Source: an uncultured bacterium
Lineage (GTDB): Bacteria; Actinomycetota; Coriobacteriia; Coriobacteriales; Eggerthellaceae
Length of the DNA stretch: 24,988 nt
Assembly: GCA_937890835.1 (NCBI GenBank)
Contig: CALADF010000006.1
Span: 1 to 24,988, forward strand
Direction: 5' to 3'
A model generated the notes under the pieces. The model did not search any database, was not told the origin of the DNA, and saw nothing but the letters and a program-made list of their open reading frames with translations. Of the stretch, positions 16,501-23,215 are shown in pieces; within the stretch, counting starts at the first letter, position 1; every line of letters begins with the position of its first letter. Made by a program: the position numbers and the translations under genes.

Positions 16501-18024
16501 GTGCGTGATGTGAAGAAGGTCGCGGGTGCGGTGGCGGGTGTCGCCGTGGCGGTCTGCATCGTTTCGTTCGCGCAGCTCGATGGGCTGACGTCCCGGGCGG
16601 TCTGCGCCCTCGGCGTGCTGTCGGGCGCCGTCGTGTGGTGGGTGTTCGGCGTATTGCCCGAGCTGGTGGTGGCCCTCATCATGGCCGTCTTGTTCATCAT
16701 GGCGGCAGGCGTTCCCGTCGACGTCGTGTTCGGGGCGTTCTCGAACTCGGTGTGGTGGCTTCTGGTCGCCGCGTACGGCCTGGGTCTCGGAATGAGGAAA
16801 AGCGGGCTGCTCGCCCGCATGGCGCACGCCATCCTGCGGATCTTCCCGCGCACGTTTGAAAGCCAGGCGGCGGGGCTCATCGTCGCGGGGACGCTGGTCG
16901 GCCCCCTCATTCCCTCGCTTTCGGCGAAAGCCGCCATGCTGGCTCCGCTTTCCCTGAGCATCTCCGATTCGATGGGCTATGCGCGCAAAAGCCGTGAGGC
17001 GAACGGGTTGTTCCTCGCTATGTTCACCGGGATTCGCAACGTCGGCCCGGCGGTTATCAGCGCGTCGATCGTCGGGTACGGGCTGGTCGCCCTGCTGCCT
17101 GCGGACGTGGCGGCCGATTACGACATGCTGCACTGGTTCTTAGCCATGCTTCCCTGGTTCATCGTGGTGAGCGTTTTGAACTACCTCGCCATCGTGGCGA
17201 TCTACGGCTCTTGCGCGCGCCGCCGCCATGCGAACGCGGGCGTGGAGCGTGCATGCTTCTCTGCGCGGGAGCATGCAGGGCGCGACGCGTCCGGCGGCGT
17301 GCGTTCTGCCGATGCGACGTCTGCGGATTCGCGGATCGAGAACGCGAATTCCGCGCCTGTGCGTCTTGCCGAGGAGGCGTTCGGGCAACGGGAGCCCATG
17401 AGCCCTGCCGAGAGGCGGATGCTGGTGATCGTCGTCGCATGCGTGGGGGCCTGGGTTCTCGAGCCTTTGCTCGGCGTGCCTTCGTATGTGGTGGCGCTGT
17501 GCGCCCTCGTCGCGATGTTCGCCGCGAACGTCATCGACATGGCTGATTTCCGCAGCGGCATCGCCTGGAACTCCCTGCTGTTCATCGGGGTGGTCCTGGG
17601 ATTGGCCGACGTGTTCGCGTACCTGGGCATCGACGAGTGGGTCGTCGGGCTTTGCGGCCCTCTGTTCATGTCCCTCGCGGCGAATCCGTACGCGTTCGTC
17701 GTCGGCATCGCCGTCGCGACCATCGTCTTGCGCTTCCTCATCGTTTCGGAGATGGCCTACATCAACATACTGATGGCGTTCATGGTTCCGCTTTCCTCCT
17801 CGCTCGGCATCGATCCGTGGATCGTGGGCGTGTGCGCCTACGCGACGGTCAACCCTTGGTTCGTCCGCTATCAGAACCCGATCTACCTCACGGCGTACTA
17901 CGCGGTCGACGGTGCGATGGCGAGTCATCGGGAGATGGCGCGTTACTGCGCGCTTTACCTGGCGATTTGCGTGGTCGGCTTGGTGGCGTCGGTTCCGTTT
18001 TGGCAAGCGATGGGCATTTTATGA
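16501..18024 (+). CDS. SLC13-like (DASS) permease
   Basis: A roughly 507-residue membrane protein with about twelve hydrophobic segments in two halves, resembling the divalent anion:sodium symporter superfamily that moves dicarboxylates or sulfate. Features include SLSAKAAMLAPLSLSISDSMGY near residue 145 and the C-terminal SEMAYINILMAFMVPLSSSLGI and YATVNPWF. A hydrophilic loop of about 70 residues (around 238-310) separates the halves. The start is uncertain: GTG at 16501 has GGGGCGG 6 bases upstream and leaves a plausible leader; a TTG at 16474 and a GTG at 16480 are in frame but poorly placed. The last four bases overlap the GIY-YIG gene start. The substrate is not readable from sequence. 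Confidence 0.8.
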   Translation: MRDVKKVAGAVAGVAVAVCIVSFAQLDGLTSRAVCALGVLSGAVVWWVFGVLPELVVALIMAVLFIMAAGVPVDVVFGAFSNSVWWLLVAAYGLGLGMRKSGLLARMAHAILRIFPRTFESQAAGLIVAGTLVGPLIPSLSAKAAMLAPLSLSISDSMGYARKSREANGLFLAMFTGIRNVGPAVISASIVGYGLVALLPADVAADYDMLHWFLAMLPWFIVVSVLNYLAIVAIYGSCARRRHANAGVERACFSAREHAGRDASGGVRSADATSADSRIENANSAPVRLAEEAFGQREPMSPAERRMLVIVVACVGAWVLEPLLGVPSYVVALCALVAMFAANVIDMADFRSGIAWNSLLFIGVVLGLADVFAYLGIDEWVVGLCGPLFMSLAANPYAFVVGIAVATIVLRFLIVSEMAYINILMAFMVPLSSSLGIDPWIVGVCAYATVNPWFVRYQNPIYLTAYYAVDGAMASHREMARYCALYLAICVVGLVASVPFWQAMGIL

Positions 18025-18302
18025 CGACGGGGCATTTCCTCTACGTGGTCGAATGCGCGGACGGCACGCTCTACACCGGTTACGCGACCGATGTGGCGCG
18101 TCGCGTCGATGCGCACAACGCGGGCAAGGGGGCGAAGTACACGCGTTCTCGCCTTCCCGTGCGTCTTCTCTTCGAGCGCGAGTTTCCCACCAAGCACGAT
18201 GCCATGAGCGCCGAGTACCGGTTCAAGCGCCTGACGCGCGCGCGAAAACTCGCGATCATCGACGGGGGAGATGACGTTTTCTTCGACGTGCCCGGCGCGT
18301 GA
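18021..18302 (+). CDS. Small GIY-YIG nuclease-fold protein (YhbQ/UPF0213-type)
   Basis: A 93-residue single-domain protein of the GIY-YIG nuclease fold. The first motif strand is FLYVVECADG with YTGY at residues 18-21 (the usual GIY...YIG pair appears as YVV...YTG), Arg27 and Arg28 follow, then His32 and Tyr40 in GAKYTR, and the catalytic Glu65 in SAEYRFKRLTR. This arrangement is that of the UPF0213/YhbQ family, whose members are small and may act on DNA; the cellular role is not settled. The ATG overlaps the permease stop (ATGA, 18021-18024), so it is translationally coupled to that gene. No homing element surrounds it. Confidence 0.9.
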   Translation: MTTGHFLYVVECADGTLYTGYATDVARRVDAHNAGKGAKYTRSRLPVRLLFEREFPTKHDAMSAEYRFKRLTRARKLAIIDGGDDVFFDVPGA

Positions 18303-18559
18303 GAGGCGCGGCTTCGTTGCACGTTGCGTTCGTCCGGCGCGTGAGGGATGCGCTCCGTCGCGCAGCCTGCGCGCGTTTGGCGCATGGGGGGCGCTCGCAC
18401 GTACGGCTTACGCGCAACGGGCTCGTCCGATGAGCAGGCGGGTTCGCGCGCGTCGTGCACTATGCTGCGCACCGGGTTCCCTCGGCCTTTCGCAGGCGCC
18501 CTCCGGCCGGCATTCGGTCAATTGGGGAGATTTTCGCTACGCGTCTGTTTCGGTCGGTT
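18303..18559. other. Gene-free stretch upstream of the ilvB leader
   Basis: No convincing gene is seen. A 12-base direct repeat CCGGCGCGTGAG occurs at 18292-18303 (over the GIY-YIG stop) and 18334-18345, which may be chance. The ilvB leader promoter begins at its downstream edge. Confidence 0.4.
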
Positions 18560-18565
18560 TATACT
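18560..18565 (+). promoter_or_regulatory. -10 box for the ilvB leader
   Basis: TATACT (five of six consensus) would start transcription near 18572, about 20 bases before the first helix of the leader RNA and about 297 bases before ilvB. No good -35 box is visible. Confidence 0.5.
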
Positions 18566-18590
18566 GCGCGCTAGGTTCATATGCGAAATG

Positions 18591-18848
18591 CGTTGAAGAG
18601 GACAGCGGGGGCGGACCCGTCTTCGAGAAAGCCGGCGGATGCTGCGAGCCGGCGGCGGACGACCCGAGTGCCCCTCCGAGCAGTTCGGCGTGAACGCCGG
18701 GACGCGCGCAGGCTTACCGCCGGGGCGTCTTGGCCGGTAAGGTCGAACCGGCGACACCGTTACCGTCTTGTTCCCGCGACGCCTTCTCCCGAAGCGTCCG
18801 AGTCCTGCGTTCGATGCCCGGTGCGATCTTGCATCGGGTTTTCTCTTT
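18591..18848 (+). promoter_or_regulatory. T-box riboswitch-like leader of ilvBN
   Basis: The RNA can fold into a T-box Stem I. A base helix CGTTGAA/TTCGGCG joins 18591-18597 to 18684-18690. Next comes a k-turn with tandem G-A pairs (18598-18599 with 18678-18679), then GGA/TCC (18600-18602, 18675-18677). The distal end has the AG-rich bulge GAGAAA (18625-18630) and the helix GCCGGC (18631-18636 with 18648-18653) capped by the 11-base loop GGATGCTGCGA (18637-18647), which matches the T-box terminal double-T-loop pattern. T-boxes bind uncharged tRNA and switch downstream expression. The conserved T-box core is not canonical: the nearest match is AGGTCGAACCGGCG at 18740-18753. The specifier codon is not assigned. 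Confidence 0.7.
18817..18848 (+). terminator. Intrinsic terminator (attenuator) before ilvB
   Basis: CCCGGTGC (18817-18824) pairs with GCATCGGG (18831-18838), with one G-T pair, followed by TTTTCTCTTT (18839-18848). It ends 20 bases before the ilvB ATG, so read-through must be controlled for ilvBN to be expressed. An overlapping alternative stem CGATGC/GCATCG (18812-18817, 18831-18836) is also possible. Confidence 0.8.
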
Positions 18849-18868
18849 CACGGGAAAGGTGCGCTTTC

Positions 18869-20782
18869 ATGGAAAAGAATTTGTCGGACAGGCGCAACGC
18901 GGGAAGCGTCGGCGCGCCGAAGGGCCCGGGTTCGCGCTCGGCCAAGCAAGGCGAGGTCATGCTCGGCGCCGAGGCCGTCGTGGCGTCTCTCGAGGCCGAG
19001 GGCGTCGACGTGGTGTTCGGCTATCCGGGCGGTCAGGCCATCCGCATCTACGACGCGCTTTACGACTCCGAGAGGATCACCCACATCCTCAGCCGGCATG
19101 AGCAGGGCGCGGTGCACATGGCCGACGGGTACGCACGCGCCACCGGCCGGGTCGGCGTGGTGCTCGTCACAAGCGGGCCGGGCGCCGCGAACACGGTCAC
19201 GGGCATCGCGACGGCCTACATGGACTCGGTTCCTCTCGTCATCATCACGGGACAGGTGCCGCGGGCGGTCATCGGCACCGACTCGTTTCAGGAATCGGAC
19301 ATCTTCGGCATTACCATGCCCGTGGTCAAGCACTCGTTTCTGCTGCAGTCCGTTTCCGATTTGACGCGTGTGTTCCGCGAGGCGTTCCATATCGCGGTCA
19401 CCGGCAGGCCGGGCCCTGTTCTCATCGACGTGCCTTCCGACATCGCGCGCGAAACCGTCGTGTTCGATTATCCCGACGGCGTGAACATCACCTCCTACAA
19501 GCCGACGTACCGCGGCAACGCCAAGCAGATCAGATCCGCGTGCAAGCTCATCGGGCAGGCGCGTCGGCCGGTTATCCTCGCAGGCGGGGGCGTGGTCAGC
19601 TCGGGCGCGACGCCGGAGCTGATTCGCCTGGCCGAGCTCATGCGCATCCCCGTTGTCATGACGCTCATGGGGAAGGGAGGTTTTCCCTCGTCGCACCCTT
19701 TGAACCTCGGGGCGGTGGGCATGCACGGGGCGAGGTACGCCAATCACGCGCTCACGCAAAGCGACCTCATCATCGCGGCGGGCGCGCGTTTCTCCGATCG
19801 GGTGACCGGCGACGTCGCCGATTTCGCCCCGAACGCCAAGATCATCCACATCGACATCGATCCTGCCGAGATCGGCAAGATCCTGCATGCCGACGTACCC
19901 ATCGTGGGGGATCTGCCGGGTGTTCTACGCGGCATTGCGGAGCATCTCGAGAAGGAGGGCGCCGCGCCCGGCGACGACGCGTGGCTCGCCGAGATCGAGC
20001 GGCTTCGCGCTCGTTTTCCCTACTATCATCCCGATGTGGGCGACCGTCCGGACGAGATCGTCCCCGAGAAGGTCATGGAGGGCCTCTCGGCGTGTCTCGA
20101 TCCCGCGCGATCGATCGTGACCACCGAGGTGGGCCAGCATCAGATGTGGGCGAACCAGTTCATCGACCGCGAACAGCCGCGCACGTTCTTGTCGAGCGGC
20201 GGCTTGGGGACGATGGGGTTCGGGTTTCCCGCCGCCATCGGCGCCGCCGTAGCGTGCCCGGAGAAGAGCGTGGTGTGCGTGGCGGGCGATGGCTCGTTTC
20301 AGATGAACGTGCAGGAGATGGCGACGGCCGCCGCCTACGGCGTTCCCGTGAAGGTTCTGCTGATGAACAACAGCTGCCTTGGCATGGTCCATCAGTGGCA
20401 GAAGCTCTTCTACGAGGGGCGCTACTCCCAAACCGAGCTCGAGCGAAACCCCGATTTCGTGAAACTCGCCGACGCTTACGGGTGGCGATCGGAGCGCGTC
20501 GAGCGCCCCGGCGACGTCGACGCGGCCATCGAGCGCATGCTCTCCGCAGACGGGCCCTATCTGCTCGAAGTCGTCGTGTCCCGCGAGCAGAACGTCTACC
20601 CGATGGTGGCTCCGGGGTCGTCCATCGAGGATTCCCTCGGCGCGATCGATCTCGCCGTCGGCGCGGTGCGCGTCGACATGCCCCGATCGCGCGATGCGGC
20701 GCGTCAGGCCGTCGGCGGCGTGTCGCCCGCCGCGTGTTCGCTCGGGGCCGATGACGTCGTCCCGGGGAAGGAGAACCGATGA
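18869..20782 (+). CDS. ilvB: Acetolactate synthase large (catalytic) subunit
   Basis: A 637-residue thiamine diphosphate enzyme that joins two pyruvates (or pyruvate and 2-oxobutyrate), the first common step of valine, leucine and isoleucine synthesis. Seen: FGYPGGQAIRIYDAL (50-64), the catalytic Glu78 in SRHEQGAVHMADGYAR, and the thiamine diphosphate motif GDGSF (473-477) closing with NNSCLGM. A middle FAD-type domain lies between. The first 30 residues are a polar extension. I start at 18869, where GAAAGG lies 9 bases upstream and just after the attenuator terminator; the frame is open back to 18581 but that is leader RNA. It overlaps ilvN by four bases. The regulatory subunit and the leader make this a standard feedback- and attenuation-controlled pair. 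Confidence 0.97.
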   Translation: MEKNLSDRRNAGSVGAPKGPGSRSAKQGEVMLGAEAVVASLEAEGVDVVFGYPGGQAIRIYDALYDSERITHILSRHEQGAVHMADGYARATGRVGVVLVTSGPGAANTVTGIATAYMDSVPLVIITGQVPRAVIGTDSFQESDIFGITMPVVKHSFLLQSVSDLTRVFREAFHIAVTGRPGPVLIDVPSDIARETVVFDYPDGVNITSYKPTYRGNAKQIRSACKLIGQARRPVILAGGGVVSSGATPELIRLAELMRIPVVMTLMGKGGFPSSHPLNLGAVGMHGARYANHALTQSDLIIAAGARFSDRVTGDVADFAPNAKIIHIDIDPAEIGKILHADVPIVGDLPGVLRGIAEHLEKEGAAPGDDAWLAEIERLRARFPYYHPDVGDRPDEIVPEKVMEGLSACLDPARSIVTTEVGQHQMWANQFIDREQPRTFLSSGGLGTMGFGFPAAIGAAVACPEKSVVCVAGDGSFQMNVQEMATAAAYGVPVKVLLMNNSCLGMVHQWQKLFYEGRYSQTELERNPDFVKLADAYGWRSERVERPGDVDAAIERMLSADGPYLLEVVVSREQNVYPMVAPGSSIEDSLGAIDLAVGAVRVDMPRSRDAARQAVGGVSPAACSLGADDVVPGKENR

Positions 20783-21261
20783 AGCACGTTCTTTCCGCAT
20801 TGGTCGCCAACGAGTCCGGCGTTCTGTCGCGCATCACCGGGCTCATATCCCGCCGTGGGTTCAACATCGAGTCGCTTGCCGTCGGCCCGACTGAGGACCC
20901 CACCGTATCGCGTGTCACCGCCATCGTTCATGCCGACGACGTGGCTTACGAGCAGATTACCAAGCAGCTGCACAAGTTGATCAGCGTGCATAAGATCACC
21001 GACCTCACCAACGACAAGGCCATCGAGCGCGAACTGGTGCTGTTCAAGGTTGCGGCACCCCCCGAGCGGAGAAGCGAGATCATCGAGATCTCCAACATCT
21101 TCCGCGCGAAGATCGTCGACGTGGGCAAAAGCTCGTTGACGATCGAGGCGACGGGAACCGATGACAAGCTCAAGGGCCTCGAGGACCTGTTCCGCGCTTA
21201 CGGCATCAAGGAGATCGTCCGCACGGGAAAGATCGCCATGGCGCGCAGCTCGAAGGAGTAG
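20779..21261 (+). CDS. ilvN: Acetolactate synthase small (regulatory) subunit
   Basis: A 160-residue subunit that activates IlvB and gives feedback inhibition by branched-chain amino acids. Residues 1-75 form an ACT domain with the typical NESGVLSRITGLISRRGFNI and ESLAVGPTED. Residues 80-155 are the C-terminal activating domain (ELVLFKVAAP, RAKIVDVGKSSLTIEATG). Length is standard. The ATG overlaps the ilvB stop (ATGA) and has AAGGAG (20768-20773) 5 bases upstream, so production of the two subunits is coupled. ilvC, which often follows ilvN, is absent; a separately promoted acetyltransferase gene comes next. Confidence 0.97.
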   Translation: MKHVLSALVANESGVLSRITGLISRRGFNIESLAVGPTEDPTVSRVTAIVHADDVAYEQITKQLHKLISVHKITDLTNDKAIERELVLFKVAAPPERRSEIIEISNIFRAKIVDVGKSSLTIEATGTDDKLKGLEDLFRAYGIKEIVRTGKIAMARSSKE

Positions 21262-21265
21262 GGGT

Positions 21266-21284
21266 CGGGGTGCTCCCCGCGTTT
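21266..21284 (+). terminator. Weak terminator after ilvN
   Basis: CGGGG (21266-21270) pairs with CCCCG (21275-21279) around TGCT, followed by CGTTTT. The stem is short, but it lies just after the ilvN stop and before a new promoter. Confidence 0.45.
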
Positions 21285-21332
21285 TGCCGTGAGCGTTGCT
21301 TCGTCTTCTGTGAAGAAGCGTGCATGCTTCGG

Positions 21333-21360
21333 TTGCGGGGGCTTATCGAGCGTTTATAAT
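21333..21360 (+). promoter_or_regulatory. Promoter for the GNAT gene
   Basis: A perfect -10 TATAAT (21355-21360) is preceded, after 16 bases, by a weak -35 TTGCGG (21333-21338). Transcription should start near 21367, 29 bases before the gene. A 16-base near-palindrome GAAGCGTGCATGCTTC (21315-21330) lies directly upstream. Confidence 0.65.
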
Positions 21361-21395
21361 GCTCTCGCTTTATCGAGATGCGCGAAAGGATCACC

Positions 21396-21932
21396 ATGCA
21401 ACTCAGACAGACCAAAGTCGAGGACATTGACGCCGCCTTCGAGATCATCGAGCAGGCGCGGGCCCGCATCGCCGATCTCGGCATCGATCAGTGGCAGTCG
21501 GGGTATCCCGACCGTGCCGTCATCGAGCGCGACGTCGCATGCGCTAAGAGCTTCGTGGTCGTCGACGACGACGGCGCGATCCTGGGCACCGCGATGCTCG
21601 ACGAAGAGGGCGACCCCGCTTACGATACGCTCATCGAAGGCGCCTGGAAGACCGCTTCGACCTCCGATGATCCGGGTTATCTGGTCGTCCATCGCGTGGC
21701 TGTCGGCAGCGCGAGCGCGGGTCGGGGAGTGGCGCGCTACCTGCTCTCCGAGGCGGAGCGCATCGCCGCCGAGCGCGGCTTTCAAAGCGTGCGCATCGAC
21801 ACGCACCTCGGCAATGCTCCCATGCGCGGATTGCTCGAGAAGTGCGGCTACAGCCAATGCGGGGTCTTCTTGCTTGCGAACCGCGAGGAGCCGACGCGCG
21901 AGCGCGTCGCGTACGAGAAGATCGTCGCCTAG
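21396..21932 (+). CDS. GNAT family N-acetyltransferase
   Basis: A 178-residue enzyme that should transfer an acetyl group from acetyl-CoA to an amine. The acetyl-CoA binding motif A is VHRVAVGSASAGRGVARYLL, ending in a helix, with the later LGNAPMRGLLEKCGY typical of the family C-terminus. Strands and helices upstream (residues 45-70, SFVVVDDDGAILGTAML) fit the fold. The start at 21396 has GAAAGGA 5 bases upstream; an ATG at 21378 lies before that site. It has its own promoter. The acceptor substrate cannot be inferred; its placement between ilvBN and serC gives no clear hint. Confidence 0.88.
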   Translation: MQLRQTKVEDIDAAFEIIEQARARIADLGIDQWQSGYPDRAVIERDVACAKSFVVVDDDGAILGTAMLDEEGDPAYDTLIEGAWKTASTSDDPGYLVVHRVAVGSASAGRGVARYLLSEAERIAAERGFQSVRIDTHLGNAPMRGLLEKCGYSQCGVFLLANREEPTRERVAYEKIVA

Positions 21933-22028
21933 CGTTTCATGGGCGCTTGGGCGTCGCCGTCGCAAGCGGGATTGTCGCCGCTTGTCCACGTTGCCCGTCA
22001 TCGGCCGCGACTTCGCCTTTCCCGACGT

Positions 22029-22034
22029 TACAAT
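22029..22034 (+). promoter_or_regulatory. Probable -10 box for serC
   Basis: TACAAT (five of six consensus) lies 39 bases before the serC start. No -35 box of note is found. The octamer GTTACAAT is shared with the trxA upstream region. Confidence 0.4.
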
Positions 22035-22073
22035 GCCAATTACGTGACCGATCGAGACGAAGGAGCGCACTTT

Positions 22074-23156
22074 ATGGGTAGGGTCTACAACTTCTCCGCA
22101 GGACCGGCCGTCCTGCCCGAGGAGGTTCTCAAGCAAGCGGCGGACGAGATGCTCGACTATCGGGGAACCGGCATGTCGGTCATGGAGATGAGCCACCGCT
22201 CCAAGCCCTTCGCGGGCATCATCGAGGCCGCCGAGCAGGATCTCCGCGATCTGATGGGCATTCCCGACAACTACCGCGTGCTGTTTTTGCAGGGAGGCGC
22301 GACGCAGCAGTTCGCCGCTATCCCTATGAACCTCATGCGGAACAAGAAGGCCGACTACATCGTCTCGGGCTCGTGGTCTAAGAAGGCGTGGAAAGAGGCG
22401 AAGCTCTACGGCGACGCCCGCTGCGTGGCAAGCTCGGAGGACGGCAACTTCTCCTATGTTCCTGATGTCGATGCCATCGAGTTCGACCCTGAAGCCGACT
22501 ACGTCTACATCTGCCAGAACGAGACCATTTACGGAACGCGCTACCCCAAGCTCCCCGACACCCACGGCATCCCGCTGGTCTCCGACGTCTCCTCGATGTT
22601 TCTTTCCGAGCCGATGAACGTGTCGGATTACGGCATCATCTACGGTGGTGTTCAGAAGAACATCGGCCCTGCGGGCGTGGTCATCGTCATCGTGCGCGAC
22701 GATTTGATTCGCGAGGACGTCATGCCCTTCACGCCGACCATCATGCGCTACAAGACGCAGGCCGATGCTGGCAGCCTCTCGAACACCCCGCCCGCCTACG
22801 GGATCTACATTTGCGGCCTGGTCTTCAAGTGGCTCAAGGAGATGGGCGGTCTTGAGGTCATGGCGCAGCGCAACTGCGACAAGGCCCGGTTGCTCTACGA
22901 TTTCCTCGACCAGTCGAAGCTGTTCATCGCAACGGCGCGCAAGGAGGATCGATCCCTCATGAACGTCCCGTTCATCACCGGCGACGCTGATCTCGATGCG
23001 AAGTTCATCGCCGAGGCGAAAGGCGCCGGCCTGGAGTCCGTCAAGGGGCATCGAAGCGTCGGCGGTATGCGCGCGAGCATCTACAACGCGATGCCGAAGG
23101 CGGGCGTCGAAGCTCTCGTCGCCTTCATGGACAAGTTCGAACGGGAAAACGCGTAA
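22074..23156 (+). CDS. serC: Phosphoserine aminotransferase
   Basis: A 360-residue pyridoxal phosphate enzyme that converts 3-phosphohydroxypyruvate and glutamate to phosphoserine, the second step of serine synthesis. The N-terminus VYNFSAGPAVLPEEVL and EMSHRSKPF are hallmark sequences, and Lys195 in YGGVQKNIGPAG is the cofactor lysine. LQGGATQQF binds the phosphate. Length is typical. AAGGAG (22060-22065) lies 8 bases before the ATG. serA, encoding the preceding enzyme of the pathway, follows 59 bases downstream on the same strand and is probably cotranscribed. Confidence 0.97.
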   Translation: MGRVYNFSAGPAVLPEEVLKQAADEMLDYRGTGMSVMEMSHRSKPFAGIIEAAEQDLRDLMGIPDNYRVLFLQGGATQQFAAIPMNLMRNKKADYIVSGSWSKKAWKEAKLYGDARCVASSEDGNFSYVPDVDAIEFDPEADYVYICQNETIYGTRYPKLPDTHGIPLVSDVSSMFLSEPMNVSDYGIIYGGVQKNIGPAGVVIVIVRDDLIREDVMPFTPTIMRYKTQADAGSLSNTPPAYGIYICGLVFKWLKEMGGLEVMAQRNCDKARLLYDFLDQSKLFIATARKEDRSLMNVPFITGDADLDAKFIAEAKGAGLESVKGHRSVGGMRASIYNAMPKAGVEALVAFMDKFERENA

Positions 23157-23215
23157 CATCATGCGCGCCGGTTTTGCTGCGTGCGCGTTGCGAAGCCGAT
23201 TGACGAGAGGTTGTC

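Noticed and set aside
18021..18302. GIY-YIG protein as a homing endonuclease
   Set aside because: It is a short single-domain UPF0213-type protein in an operon, not inside an intron or intein, and lacks a DNA-binding extension.
18292..18345. 12-base direct repeat CCGGCGCGTGAG
   Set aside because: Short and GC-rich, with one copy inside coding sequence; probably chance.
18581..18868. ilvB reading frame open far upstream of 18869
   Set aside because: This part is the structured leader RNA, with an intrinsic terminator inside it; the ATG at 18869 has a ribosome site and gives a normal IlvB.
21354..23162. 602-residue minus-strand frame opposite the GNAT and serC genes
   Set aside because: It spans two genes and their promoters in antisense, is rich in Arg, His and Asp as expected for a high-GC shadow, and matches no family I know.
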